64,000 nucleotides of DNA from Chrysoperla carnea (GCF_905475395.1 NC_058338.1:1985001-2049000); one strand, 5' to 3'; positions 1 to 12,839 are shown, counted from the stretch's first letter. The notes: a model not told the origin generated them from the letters alone. Numbers and translations: made by a program.

Positions 1-829
1 TCGTTTCTAAGAAATGTTTTAGAACAAAAAACACGTGAGGTGTGTTGTTGAGGTGAAAATATTGATAAATAATTTTGGTTTAATAATTATTTTTTATTGA
101 TTTATATAAAAATATTTATAAATTAATGAAACATAATTAATTTGTTAAAAATACAATTTGTTTTAATTTTATTAATTAATATTATTGATTGATAAAATTA
201 ATTATTTATTTATTTTTATTTATTTATACAATACAACTTAGTAAATATTACTTTTTTAATATTTATTTTTCATCCTGGCTGGATATGTTCGAGAAACAAT
301 CGTGCGAAATGGCTGCGTCCAGAGTTTAATTAAATATATAAAGATATCATCTTATCTACCATTTTTCATCAAGACTCGATTTCGTAAACCTTAAAAAGAG
401 ATCTGACATAGAACAAAAAGTTGAAATGATCTCGAATAAACTTTTTCAACATGAAGCAATTTTCGAATGCGATTGATCTATCTTCAACTTTAGATAAGTC
501 TTGGTGAAAAACGGCATTTTAGACGATATTTTCGGCTACTATTAAAAGCTCGTCGCAGGCATATCGGACGTATTTTTCCCGTTGATCTCGACCACTAAAC
601 AAGTTAAAAATTTTGTATTCAGATGAAAACATTTTCCAAATCAGCTGTCCCATTTTGTTCCTATAAGCTCAAAGTTCAAGTGTTATATATTGGGTTGCTC
701 ATCAGAAGAGGAAATATCATAGATGCGAGGAAAAAGAGATTTCCGGAGGAGAAACAGTTTTTTCGACATTCTTAAGACTTTGTATAGCTCGCAAATTGAT
801 TTGGAGAGTTAAAAATTTGTATGTTGAAT

Positions 830-1035
830 TTACACTCAGGATTCGCGATCAGCGATGGGAAATGAAAAATTCTAGCAGCAAAATGTTTAAAATTAAATTT
901 TAGCCGAAGTTTTAGCCAAAAATGATACGAATCCTGAACTGGAGTGTGGAGTATTGCTGAATTTAGACCCCGAATGAACGAACCTGAACTGGAGTGTGGA
1001 GTATTGCTGAATTTAGACCCCGAATGAACGAATAT
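830..1035. repeat. Tandem repeat, exact ~50-bp duplication
   Basis: A ~50-bp unit beginning GAACCTGAACTGGAGTGTGG is present twice back to back around 930-1030. The preceding sequence matches units of the array at 2238-2602. Confidence 0.75.
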
Positions 1036-1270
1036 GTTTTCATTTCGAATATAAAGTTTTTATCTTGCTTAATTCTACTTGAATTGTTTTTAGTCATTGT
1101 CAAAAAGTTAATTTTTGTTTTTAAATTAAAATTAATTAAATTTGCAACATTTAAAATTAAGGTAACATTCTAATTAATTATTTATAATAATAATAATAAT
1201 AAATACAATAAAAAGTTGTTTTTTTTTTACAAATCAAAAGTGACAGATCACTTTTATCATCTATTATCAT

Positions 1271-1408
1271 CTGGAAAGTTTTCCGGGAGTTTTGAAAATG
1301 GATGATTTTATAGATTGTGAGGTGCTTTTTTCAAAGCAGTTTTTTGAAAAGACCACCACAAAATCTATAAAATTACTCAATTCGAAAACTCCCGAAAAAC
1401 TTTCCAGG
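1271..1408. repeat. Palindromic element, ~138 bp
   Basis: The left arm starts CTGGAAAGTTTTCCGGGAG and the right arm ends CTCCCGAAAAACTTTCCAG. The arms are each about 55 bp with a short loop, so the whole element can fold back. Confidence 0.75.
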
Positions 1409-1824
1409 TAACCTGTTTTTTTTTTGATAATAACAAAACAAACAGAAATAACGAACATTTTTTACGAATACAAAAGTTATTTGCAGCATGTAAAGTAGCT
1501 ATCTTTCTTAAATAGCACTTTTGTCCGTAGTCGTACTTTTTAATTCTTCTTTTTGAGCGTATATAGAAAACATTTTTTTGGCGCTCATGGAAATCTTAAC
1601 TCAGATCTTAAATCAAAAAAGCGTTTTTTTCAGGCACTAAATAATATTCGAATATTTTATAATTTCCATAAAATTAGTTAAAACTTTTATTTAGCAACGA
1701 TTAAAAACTATAAAAATTTTCCAACGATTTATGCGTTTCAAATCAACTTTAATATTAATTGTTTATATTTTTTAATTGACTCGTTAATTAAAAAATAAGT
1801 GTAAAGGCACCAACAAATCATAAG

Positions 1825-2015
1825 CGGGGAGCCCGTCACAGTAAACTTGAAGGATAAACCATGGCACACCTAGTACATATTGTATTGTAGGATTTATCCT
1901 GGCACACCTAGTCCATATTGTACCTATCGTTAAAAAGTTGATTGATTCATATGCGAACTTTCGATATTCGTGTACGTGCAGTTTTACTGTGACGGGCTCC
2001 AGGGCTATCATCCTA
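1825..2015. mobile_element. MITE, GAGCCCGT family, copy 1
   Basis: The ends are GGGGAGCCCGTCACAGTAAA and, inverted, TTTTACTGTGACGGGCTCC, with a shared interior motif CACACCTAGTACATATTGTA. Related to copies near 7450, 15371 and 60895. Confidence 0.7.
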
Positions 2016-2237
2016 ATCTTATAAAATTTAATATTAAATACAATATTTTCAAAAAATACTATTTTTCACAACTTTTCACATGAAAAATTCTTTTCGACGT
2101 GTAAATATTTATTATTTCCAAAAATATTTATAACTATTGTTTGGTTAGGTCGAGTTAGGACCATCCCAGAATTAACGCAAGCTTAACAAAAAAAACAAAG
2201 ACCGTGTAACCGCATAAAGTTTAGGGTTTTTTAAAAA

Positions 2238-2602
2238 GTGAGTTTTTTAGCTAAAAATAGGACGAATACCGAACTAGAGTGTGAGGTTTTGTTGAATTTA
2301 GACCCTGGATTCGTGATTCAAGATAAAAAAAACACCCTGAGTAAAAAATTTCGTAGAAAAATGTTTAAATTTCATAATTATCCCAAAAAAGTGAGTTTTT
2401 TTAGCCAAAAATGGAACAAATCTCCTACTGGAGTGTGGGGTATTGTTGAATTTTGACTCCGGATTCGTTATCAGCGATAAAAAAATACCCTGAATGTTTA
2501 AATTTCAATTTTAGCACAAAAAAGTGAGAAATTAAGCAAAAAATAAATAAAAAATGGAACGAATCCCGAACTAAAATATGGGGTATTGTTGAATTTAGGT
2601 CC
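2238..2602. repeat. Imperfect tandem array, ~130-150-bp units
   Basis: About 2.6 units, each starting GTGAGTTTTTTAGC(C/T)AAAAAT and containing GAACTGGAGTGTGGGGTATT-like sequence. Confidence 0.7.
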
Positions 2603-3095
2603 CCTAAAAAACCCTAAACCTAAAAATTACAAATTTTAATAAACGTTTATTTTGGGACAAACTTTACTTGAACTCAACTTCGCTTACGTTTTTAAAAAAT
2701 CATGAACAAGTTGCGAAATACCTCTATTTCTTTTAGGCTAGATGTTCCACGATAACGGCTCCACGAATTTTCCTCATCGCCTAAGAAAAAAAAATCTGTC
2801 TTGGAGCAAAAAACAAAAATTATTCACAATGGTTTTTGAATAAAACTTGCGCCGATGAATTCGACGATAATTCTTGAAGAAGTTATAAAAAGCTTAAAAG
2901 CTAAGGCAGTTCGACATATATACAAAAACTTCTTGAATCCACCAACACGTCCGTACACGTTCTCCCTTAATTATTATATATATATATACAAAAATGATTA
3001 AGGTAAAATTGGTAAATTGGGATAAAAAAAAGGGGGGGAACCGTAACCTAGCTGGTGTAAGAGGGAAAGAAGGGAGAACGAACGATCTTTTTTTT

Positions 3096-6000
3096 TTACA
3101 TCCATCCACCAGTTAATTTATGAAACTGTTCTTCGTTTAGAGTTTGATTTGCATCTTTTGAACGCATCGATAAGAATATATAACCGCCAATAAATTCATG
3201 AATCACTTTACAATCGGCGGATAAACAACTGAATATGATGTTGTCTTCTTCGAATTGAACCATCATATGCTTTACTTCCCAATTTACATTCCATGCCTGC
3301 AAAAAATAACAAAACCAAATCATTTTATATGGAGGGGGCATCGAATTGTGTATTGTTTTCCAGGGGGACGAAAAATTGCTTAACGATTGATCATCATACC
3401 CGGCATTTAAATTACATAAACCAGAACGGTTAAGCATTTGGGATTCATTCTGGATACAGAAATGAAGTGGGATGATTCCAATTGAGGATAATCTATGAAT
3501 GCTTCGAAGAAACTGAATCACCTGGCGCTGAATAACTAATCTGGACACCGGGTCACACAGGGGTTAAAGACGTTCACCTGAATCTGTCATTCCCATAGCA
3601 AGATATTCCGTAATTTACCGAATCAAAGAATGACTCCGAGTAGCCCATCTTCATTACCGGGGATTTTGAGATGCGCAAACTGCACACGTTAAAGGGAATG
3701 CAGCAGAAGATTTGTTAGCACGATAGGGGTCGTCTCAAAACGCCTCTTTCACCTGAGCCTGTCATTTTTATAGCAAGATGCTTCGTAAATTAACGAATCA
3801 AGGAATGGCTACGACAAGCTGTATATATTATTTGTACCTAGAAATCAACAGGGCGTCAGATTTAGAATGTTTGGGTCCAAAATCATGGATTCATTAATCT
3901 TGGATGATATTCCAAGTATCAGGTCTCGGCAGAATTCTATAGCTTCATCTGCTATTACCCGGAGAAGTTTCGACTTTGGATGGCAGGTTTTTCTCAAAAA
4001 AGGCACTGACGACCCGTTGGTCTAGGTACTAGGGACCCATTTTCGATACCCTTCTTATGTATTATAATTAATATTTATTACCTTCATGGTATTATACCGC
4101 CATGTTTTCAAATGATCACCACTATTAATATCCATTTTCATAATACGATTATGTGCAACACCCAATAATTCTTCCTTTTTATGGCCCATAAATTTGACAA
4201 TAAACAATGATATACCATATTCAGGTAATGATTGCCATGCTCGTATAAAATTCAATTTCGCTTCAACTAATGGTAAATCTTTAACATTTGTGTGTGCTTC
4301 TAATATTCGTTGCACCAACTGAAACAAAAAATTACACTTGAGCTTTTATTCAAACATTAAGGTTGATCGGACAATACACGGAAATTTTATTTACATCACA
4401 TTCTAAATTTTGTATACTCTGTATACACGGTGTTCTGTTATTGTCTGCAGATCGTGGGCCTACAGAATAAGCTCATAAAGATGATGGAAAAAGTTATTTA
4501 CTAATTTTGGATCTGAGCCCTAATTTGGGCGCTACCGGTATGCCAAAAATTGATAAATAACTTTTTCCATCATCTTTATGAGCTTATTCTGTAGGCCCAC
4601 GATCTGCAGTCAATAACAGAACACCGTGTATATGTAATATATATCAAGTTATATTAAATTTAGTCTCAAGTTTGTAACGCTTAAAAATATTGATGCTACC
4701 AACAAAATTTTGGTATAGGTGTTTAATGCAAACTACCCCACGGATTTAACACAAACTACCCCGTACTTTAAGACGACAAAATTACTATATTATTGAGTAA
4801 TAATAAATTTTCGCTTACCTTTCCACGTAATTTTTTACTAAATCTCGGTGCTACATAATCTTCCGGTTGAATATCCAACGATGCTGGATTAATAGCAGGC
4901 ACATCCGCCGGATGTTGCATTTGTAAGAATGCAATGATATTTTTCACTTCTGTCTCATATGAACTGTCAGCTAACGATCGACCTTTGGCTGCTAGACGAC
5001 ATGCTGCCAACCATTTTGCATACTGTTCTTCGGTATCGCAACGTATCCACAGTTCACTCATACCATCCGCACTTGGTACCTCTAATTTAATACCGTACTT
5101 AGATTGGGCTAAACTTACGTCGGGTGTTACTTCACAGCCACGTAAATCAATATAGTGTGCAGGTTTTACTTGTGCGACAGCTTCTTCACGTGTTTTGTAA
5201 AGCACCAGATGTAATTCTCGGCATGTGAACCAATAACGTTTGAACGCTTTCAATGTGAAACGTTTTGGTCTGGAAAAACAAACAAAATGTAAATCATTAT
5301 CTCAGGCCCGGAAACGTCTCGCTTTCAATTGTTCTCAAGGATGGCCAAAGAAGATTCCTTGGTTTAGATGATTGGTGGCAAATTGAAGCGAATTTTTATT
5401 AACCTCCGTATAGTAATTTAAAAGTTACTTACTTTAGAAAACGTAGATTATCGAACAATTCTGGAACTTGGGTAATATCATTACCACTACTGTTTATATG
5501 AGAACCTTCCAGCGCAACTTGTAGATCCGTTAAAGCAGCATCAATATCATCATCGGCTGGCGATTGTGTTGTTGATATATTAGAATTATCGAGCGCTGGC
5601 TGTGGAACACCAGCTTGTAAGTTCACTTGTACTTGTAATGCTGCAAACATTAGCATTTCCTCTTCCGTACAATCGATTTCCTCATTTAATAATTGCCATT
5701 TAGCTTGTTCGTACAGCTGATTAATTCGAACTGCATCATATTTTGGATTTAAATCGTAGAATGAATAGAATTTAAATCGTAAGCATAGTGTGTCGTATTC
5801 ACGGACACCTTGTTCCATTATCGATAACGAGGAATCTAACCATCTGTGGAAAAAAACCAAAAGTTACGATCAAAATCGGTTACAATGACTATGAATAAAT
5901 CTTCGTCTTTGAAACATAATTTATACTTACGCCATATTCATACGCGCTTTTTCCACTAACGATTTAGGTCTGACAAGTTTGTTGCGTGCTTCTTGACTTG

Positions 6001-9000
6001 GTGTTACCGGACTGGAGGCCAATGATAAATCGCCACTTAAATTTGATAAATCCAAAATTGTGTCGCTGTTATTGATCGTTGAATCGAATGTTGTATTGCC
6101 ATTTTGTCGTTTCCATGTGTTATTCTGCTGAAAATAAAAATTGAATTTTAGAAAAAATGCAATAATTTTCTTCTCCCAATCCAAATTCCAAAAATCGAGA
6201 TAAAATCCAATATAGACCCCCCAACTGAAGCTCAACCTACAGAGACTATTTACAAGGATCCAGCCACCTCTGTATCCTGTTTTTAAGTCCTTTGCCAGTA
6301 GTTTACAGAATTTAGGAGCTCCTTGTTTGGCGGAATCCTGAGCACTTTCCTACAGTGCCCAATAAGAATGAAGGACCTGGATATTATCTCGAAAACTGTT
6401 TTCTAATTGCGTTCCCTTTACTTAATTTCCATAATAACTCCCGGTAAATGGTATTTCCTGATAATTCCCGATTTTTGGTCACTCTGATAATAGGCATACT
6501 TGTCAGGCCCCTTGCTTTATGGATACAGAATAATAAAACTTACCGGTGAACTAATCGGACTGGACGTGGTTGTAGGTTTATGTGAAACGGGTGCACACAT
6601 GAACGGTGACTTATCCAAACTGCCATTACTTCCATGCGGACTTGATGCTGTTGCAATAAATGTATTTGTATCCGGCGGAGGATACGGATGTACCCCATTA
6701 CGTATCGTACCATTTTGATCCGTAGGTCCAGACCCAGTATGTAATTTCTTCTTTGCTAAATTCTCTTTTAAATTATGTTTTAAATGTGTCGATTCTAACG
6801 GTTTACTTAACGATAACTCTTCGGGATGTCGTATTCCTAATTCCTTACATAAATGTATGACTGTGTTAAATGTTTTTATAGAGAAATCAACTTTACAATC
6901 TAAATAACGTAAATCTGGTAATTGTACACGTAATGTTTTGTGCATGGGAGTAAAATGTAGTAATGCGTCCGCTGATAATCCACATTGATCTAGCGTTGAT
7001 CGAGTACGTGTTAGCCACATGTTACGTGCTGGCCACCATAATGCATGATCTGACCAATCCATTGTTATACCTAGAAAAAAATAACATATTAGAATCAACA
7101 ATTTAGTACAATTAAACTAAATATCTAAAAGGAAAAAATTAATGCATTTTTGAAAAAGAAATCCTCCTTTTTTGGGAAAGAAATTTAGAAAGAAAAAGGA
7201 GTATGGAGCATTAAATGAAGACCACCCGGTATATTATGAAGTTAAAAACGTTGCGTGGTGTTTATTTAAATGGACTGATGTCAGCTTTCAAATAAAAGCC
7301 ATACATTTTAATATATTAATAAAATTTAATGAGCAAGTTTATTTTACTTTATTTTAGTTCAATTTAGTTGGTTTGTTAATGGTCACACTCACGTCACCCA
7401 TTTTAATAAAAACATATATCTACCGAATGTTCCATATTAACGTTCCCCTTCTAAGCGAGGAGCCCGTGACATTAAAACTGCACTATATAAAGTCATTAAA
7501 ATTTTACCCTCAGGAATTATTATTATTTTTTGTTTATCTGTGACACCAGTAAAAAATTAAAAAAACCTGGGAAAAAAGATTTCTACCAGGACAAAATCTG
7601 AAACACTTAATAATATTGATTCATATGTGAAGTCGATGTAAGTGCAGTTTTACTGTTACGAGTTCCAAGGCTATTATGAAAAGTTAACAAAAGTATAGTT
7701 AATGTAAACATGGGAAGGTTATCTTGAACCACTTGGTATAAAGATATAATACATAATATGACCTATAAATATTTTTCTAATAATAAATACTCATTAAAAT
7801 ACAGAAAACTGTCTTTATATTGTTTTTTGTATACTATGGGCACGTACTACGAACCACGGACTATAGTCCAGGAAGATTTATTAAAAAACATACTTTTTTT
7901 TCCGAAAATTCGCTATAAAACGCGCAATTTACAATTTAACAAAAAATGTTAATTACAAATAATTATTGAGTCGTTTACAGCGAACACAAAAAGCGACGAT
8001 TCTTAAATAAAAATAGAGTGATTAAGAAAAAATAATTTCAGCGGGAAAAAGCGTGGGGTGCTTTTTAAGATATTTTATAATCATTTAACTTTTATCAATA
8101 TCTGTCAATAAAATGTTTACAATAATTGAAATTTAGCAACCCATGGTTTTTTTTATCAAATATTTCATAAAAGCAATCTAATTAATTTAATTATGGAAAA
8201 TTATTTTTATCAAGGTCAAACTAAATTTTTATCATTTGAAAGAAATCTCTATTTTAATTAGTATATAATTAATTAATTGTTAAGTAATCCAGAAACATAT
8301 CTTTGATAGAGCAGTTAGTTGCTCCCAATTAAAAATAATAATAGTATTACTACTCGCCAATAGATGACAGTAAGAGTTATATTTTTCAGTTTTTACTGAA
8401 AACATGGATAAAACTACATTTTCTAAAAATAAAACCAAGCTAGATCGATTTTTCGCTCTAAAAACTTCCTACATACTAATTTTCATGAAAATCGGTGGAG
8501 CCGTTTCCGAGATTGATGATATATATTTTCAGTAAAAACTGAAAAATATGACACTGACTTCCATTTTTTGAGGAGTCGTAGTACTATAATTTTTTTCAAT
8601 TGGGAGCAACCATGAAGGTTATAAGAAGGAGAACGATCGCTATAGAAAATATTGTCCCCGAAATATGGATAAAATAAGAGAGGCGCTGCGACCGCTAAGT
8701 AGTATCAATAAAAGCGGGCTGTTGTGCGCTAATTTGAAATGATATATCAATTTGTACATTATGCAACTAACTTCATCTACTTGTACTGATAAACAGCTAA
8801 CTTCGCAGATACTACTTCTTGATGACAGCGCGGCTGGTGGCTGAAAAATGAACTATAAATTCTACAAATTTTCAGCGACAGACGCGCTAATGCTTTAACA
8901 CGTAGCGATCGTTCTCCTTCTTTATAACCTTCATGGGAGCAACTAACAGCCATGTATAAGATTCCCTATTGACAACTTTGTAGACGTGAGAGATATCTAG

Positions 9001-12000
9001 GACAGAGATTCAAATTTGTCGGATATTCAATTAAAATATTATGTAAATAATTTTATAAAACGTCACATTTGACTTCCATATTAATAATTTTATATGATTG
9101 ATTAGTTAGACAGACGTGACTAAAATTTATTTATAAAAAAAAAATAATTTTAGCATATCACACAAAAATGAAACGTCATATCCTGATAAATAAAATCATT
9201 TTAACTATCACTCTATGTCAATAATTAAAATTGTTATTGCATGAATAGTTACTACAGGGTGTACGGGTATAAGGTATAAAAAAAATATTCTAAGCAACTT
9301 TTTTAAATAATTTTTTTCGATATCTCTAACCATCTTTGACGCTAGGCGAAATATTAAGAATCGAATTTGTAGTGGGTCGAGTTTAAAGTTCAGATTTTGG
9401 TTCAACATTTTAAAAACTGTGACCTATCACCCTGTGTATGATTGTGCAAAATTTCAAATCGTTATTTCAATAAATAACGAAAATATATGAGGGTGTCTTC
9501 ATCTTAAATGCGGATACATTGTATTTTACATATGTATAGGGTATAAAAAGTGAGCCGAATAAATTTTAAAATTTTTCCTAACCCCTTACATCCTGTTATT
9601 TCTTCATAATTTTTTTTCGTGTGGTTTTTAAGTTGAAAAAATTTTCACTTTTTTTTAATCACTAAGTAAACCACATTTTTTCATTTCCTTTGAGATACCA
9701 AGTGAATTTTTTTGTAGAAAGATAAGAATTTAGGTACAACTCGTATTTATTAAATTTTTTTCAACATTATAATTTATTTACTTGAAAGTTAAATAATAAG
9801 TTTATTAGTGATATGATCCCTAAAGGTCAGACCCACTACGACAGTTTAAATCGTTAAATAAAATAAATATTTATTTCTAATTACGTTAAAATAAACAAAT
9901 TAAAAATACTTTTTTTAATAAACAAATCAATTCTGTATTCAACTTTGAAAGGCCTTAAATATAACGAACTTAACTCATAGACCAGTATTTAACTAGAAAA
10001 AAGGCTTGGGATTCTGATCCAAAAAGTGGATGAAAATGTTAGAAAGTTGACATTGTCAAAAGGTATTTTCATGCATTGAAAAAAAAATTAAAATAATGAC
10101 AACCTCATCCAAAATATGCTCATGTGGTTGTGACAATCACATCAGTATTTTGTTATAATATTTATAAATGGTAGACCCAATCAATAAAAAAGATGTTTAA
10201 AACTACGTTGCATTTCAAAACAGCAATATTTTTTTTATACTTTCATACAAAATACTCATGCGTTTGTGACAACTTCACCACTCGACCCCGTACGGAAGTT
10301 GTATCACATTCGTCACCCCATTTGCCATATTTGATCTCGCGATGAGATTGAGACAACCTCATATCGGTTGATATTAATAATTTTTAGTGTACATTTTATT
10401 TTCTAAGAAAATATCACTAAAAATTTCGTTAAATCGTTTATTTTAATCGTTAAGTAAACGTGAAGTCTTGACCTATTTTTCGATGTTAACACTGGTCTAT
10501 GATTTAAAAAAAATAATTATACTTAAGTTAAAAATTAAAAAAAAAAACTTAAGCGGATGTTCAAGCTTCAAGTGTTAAAACATGATTGATTTTAACTTCC
10601 GCTATTTGTGTTGATATTAAAAATATATTTTGAAAAATCTTTTTTAAGTTGAGAGCCAGGCGTTACTTATAAATAGACAGCCATTTGTTAAAGCAGCCTA
10701 GAAAATTTTTATGATCTATTAGTATAAAATCTATGGTTTACCTTCTCAAGGTCAATAAATAATTATAATTAATTTTTCTAAAACAATCTCGAATTATTTC
10801 ATAAAAATTAGTTTAAAACTTTCAATTAAATAATAAATAAATGTATCAATTTATAAAAACAAGTCATGTGGATATGACTTGTAGAAACTAAACCAATGTC
10901 TTTCTGTAAGAATCAAATTTCCATGTCAAGACAAAAATTTGCTTGCGAAAATATTGATCTCTGAATAAAAAAAGAATAATTCATCAAAATTTTAGTAATT
11001 CTTTTAAAATTAAGAATGTACGAACGCCAGGGGAACTTTGGATAAAAAGCTTGATTTTTTTTTTTTTTTTTGGATATGAAGTTGGACTAAGTCTAAATCA
11101 ATTCTCAAAATTTTAGGGGGGTTGCCAGATTATTTATATAAATAAATGACCTCGAAAACCAAGGCAGATATCGAAAAATTTTATTCTTATTTTTCGTCTA
11201 CATTCATAAAGTTTTTATTTTTCGAGAATAAAAACAAAAACTAGCTATCAAGAAAAGTTAAATACAATATTTTAATTGGAAATTAAAATTTACATAAATA
11301 ACTTCTTGAAAAGATTTCATCTTCACTCTTAAATCCGTGTTTTCTTTTTTTTATGTTTAATCAATAATTTCTCTTTACGTAACTTTCGGAGAAAAACTGG
11401 TTTATGAAGAGGAATTCTAATTTTGAAATTAAAAAAAAAAAAATCATTAAAAATAATAATACTTAAATTTTTCATTAAACAAAAATTTATTTACTGTGTA
11501 TTTCAAAAGTATGTGATTATATTAAACTTCCCCCTCCCAACCCATAATAATTTCAAAGCCCTTCCAAAAAGTTGTATTAAAGTTTTGGATTTAAAAATGA
11601 AATTTAATTATACCAGGAAATATAACCTAGGACCCACATTCCTTTTTTTAACCGATCGCTTTTTAAAGATATTGTTCCTCGGGGGTTTTTGGGGTCGTTG
11701 AACACTCTTATCCCGACAAAATTGGACTCAGAAGTACCTAGTGAACAGGATGAATGGTATCCTCGTCGCCTCCTAGAGTTTTCGAGAAATTCGTCATATA
11801 ATCAGTCCAAACTCATTACTCGAGATGAGCTTAGACCAATTCTGTAACGATATTCGTGTTCCGCGACCCCAAAAACACTCGAGTAACGAGTTTGGACCAA
11901 TTATATAACAAATTTTCTGAAAACTCCAGGAGATGATAGTAAACCGTTTACCCCCGAGCACCAGGTACCTTTAAGACCAGATCTGTTACGATATTTGTGT

Positions 12001-12839
12001 TCAGCGACCCCAAAAACTTTCGAGCAACGAATTTGGACCGAATATATAACAAATTTCCTGAAAACTCCAGGAGACGATGATAAACCGTTTACCCCGGAGC
12101 ACCAGGTACGTTTGAGACCAATTCTGTTACGATATTTGTGTTCAACGACCCCGAAAACTTTCGAGTAACGAGTTTGGACCGAATATATAACAAATTTCCT
12201 GAAAACTCCAGGAGACGATGATAAACCGTTTACCCCGGAGCACCAGGTACGTTTGAGATCAATTCTGTTACACTATTTGTGTTCAGCGACCCCAAAAACT
12301 TTCGAGTAACGAATTTGGACCGAATATATAACAAATTTCTCGAAAACTTTAGGAGTCTATGGGAAACCGTTTGAAAACCGCAATTTTTTACACTGAAAAC
12401 CGCATTCAAATCCGATTTACTGCTCAAATTTTTCGAACTTTATTTCCTTCGCTTCTTCGTCTAAGCTTTAAACAAACTTTAAACGATTCATAGTTTTGCT
12501 TGATTAAAATCGCACAATTTATTTTATAAACGGGAACATACTTTTTGAAGGTTTTGTACTAAATTCAGTACAAATGTAGGTTGTGTTTTCAATAATATTA
12601 TTTTAATGACAATTGATAAAAGTTTGTGGGTGGGTTAATTTAACAAGAAAAAAAAAAACCTTCGCATTTTACACCTAATTTTTTAGTTACAACTTACCAA
12701 TATCCTCCACCAAAGCTAACATAACACCACCAATATGTAAATCGCCTTTGACACGAATTGATTTTTCGAATTGTAAATCCGTGACAAACACTTGTAAAAC
12801 CCATGACCCATCCCCAACTAAATGTCCACCGGACAACAT
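3096..12839 (-). CDS. Fit1: Kindlin / fermitin (integrin co-activator), 7 exons
   Basis: Exons on the minus strand: 12839-12698, 7070-6544, 6127-5931, 5843-5433, 5269-4819, 4318-4082 and 3296-3096 (stop TAA). All have GT-AG borders and the phases join to 2,166 nt, or 721 aa, the usual kindlin length. The start is the ATG of [19 protein letters not shown], the kindlin F0 opening. Exon 2 carries [11 protein letters not shown] and the F1 region, with a Pro/Ser/Thr-rich loop extending into exon 3. Exon 4 carries F2. The PH domain (about residues 425-530) is in exon 5 and interrupts F2. Exons 6-7 carry F3 ([22 protein letters not shown]). Kindlins bind beta-integrin tails together with talin at adhesion sites. 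Drosophila has two paralogues (Fit1, Fit2), and which one this corresponds to is not decided here. Exon 3 begins with CAGCAG, a tandem acceptor that could add or drop one Gln. The first intron, 5.6 kb, is filled with repeats. Confidence 0.93.
3420..4040. repeat. Dispersed repeat, copy 1 (kindlin last intron)
   Basis: Shares CCTGTCATTCCCATAGCAAGA-like and TAGCCCATCTTCATTACYGG motifs with 45460-46150 and 58590-58830. Two partial tandem units lie within this copy. Family unknown. Confidence 0.55.
4422..4632. mobile_element. Fold-back MITE, ~211 bp
   Basis: Nearly perfect ~80-bp inverted arms: TATACACGGTGTTCTGTTA at the left, its reverse complement at the right end, with a ~50-bp loop. It lies in the kindlin intron between exons 5 and 6. 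Confidence 0.85.
7450..7680. mobile_element. MITE, GAGCCCGT family, copy 2 (degenerate)
   Basis: The left end GAGGAGCCCGTGACATTAAA and the right end GCAGTTTTACTGTTACGAGT are inverted relatives of copies 1 and 3. Lies in kindlin intron 1. Confidence 0.6.
8311..8950. mobile_element. Inverted-repeat element interrupted by a nested MITE
   Basis: The left arm GTTAGTTGCTCCCAATT and the right arm AATTGGGAGCAAC...TAAC are inverted. A second internal inverted pair (TTTTTCAGTTTTTACTGAAAA and its complement) surrounds a core with AAAATCGGTGGAGCCGTTTC. The right arm is split by the element at 8611-8935. Confidence 0.75.
8611..8935. mobile_element. Non-autonomous hAT-type MITE, 325 bp, copy 1
   Basis: Terminal inverted repeats of about 31 bp (CATGAAGGTTATAA...CGATCGCT) with one indel between the arms. 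Flanked by a perfect 8-bp target duplication GGAGCAAC (8603-8610 and 8936-8943). An 8-bp duplication is the hAT signature. No coding capacity. Confidence 0.88.
9975..10502. mobile_element. Candidate MITE, ~528 bp
   Basis: TCATAGACCAGTATTTAAC at the left is inverted at the right (GTTAACACTGGTCTATGA). The interior is AT-rich without an ORF. Lies in kindlin intron 1. Confidence 0.5.
11640..12380. repeat. 141-bp tandem repeat with an inverted first unit
   Basis: The motif CTCCAGGAG(A)..GATAAACCGTTTACCCC recurs with its CTCCAG (or CTTTAG in the last, diverged copy) ending at 11929, 12070, 12211 and 12352, an exact 141-bp period. The stretch from about 11640 to 11860 carries the same sequence in opposite orientation. 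Lies in kindlin intron 1. Confidence 0.85.

Larger units (their letters stand above)
1..3095. other. Repeat-rich spacer downstream of kindlin
   Basis: No coding exon is recognised. It contains a palindromic element (1271-1408), two arrays of one tandem repeat family (about 830-1035 and 2238-2602), a copy of the GAGCCCGT MITE family (about 1825-2015), and otherwise AT-rich sequence. The short ORFs here arise from these repeats. Confidence 0.6.

Noticed and set aside
2238-2456. 72-aa plus-strand ORF
   Set aside because: It lies wholly inside the tandem repeat array at 2238-2602 and its peptide repeats with the DNA unit.
3297-3548. Upstream extension of the kindlin last-exon ORF
   Set aside because: The acceptor TTTTTTGCAG sits at 3297-3298. 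Upstream residues are intron and dispersed repeat, not kindlin.
4018-4052. Possible tRNA-like stretch (GGTCTAGGTACTAGGG...TTCGATACC)
   Set aside because: It cannot be folded into a cloverleaf with paired acceptor and D arms. No convincing tRNA or rRNA gene was found anywhere in the window.
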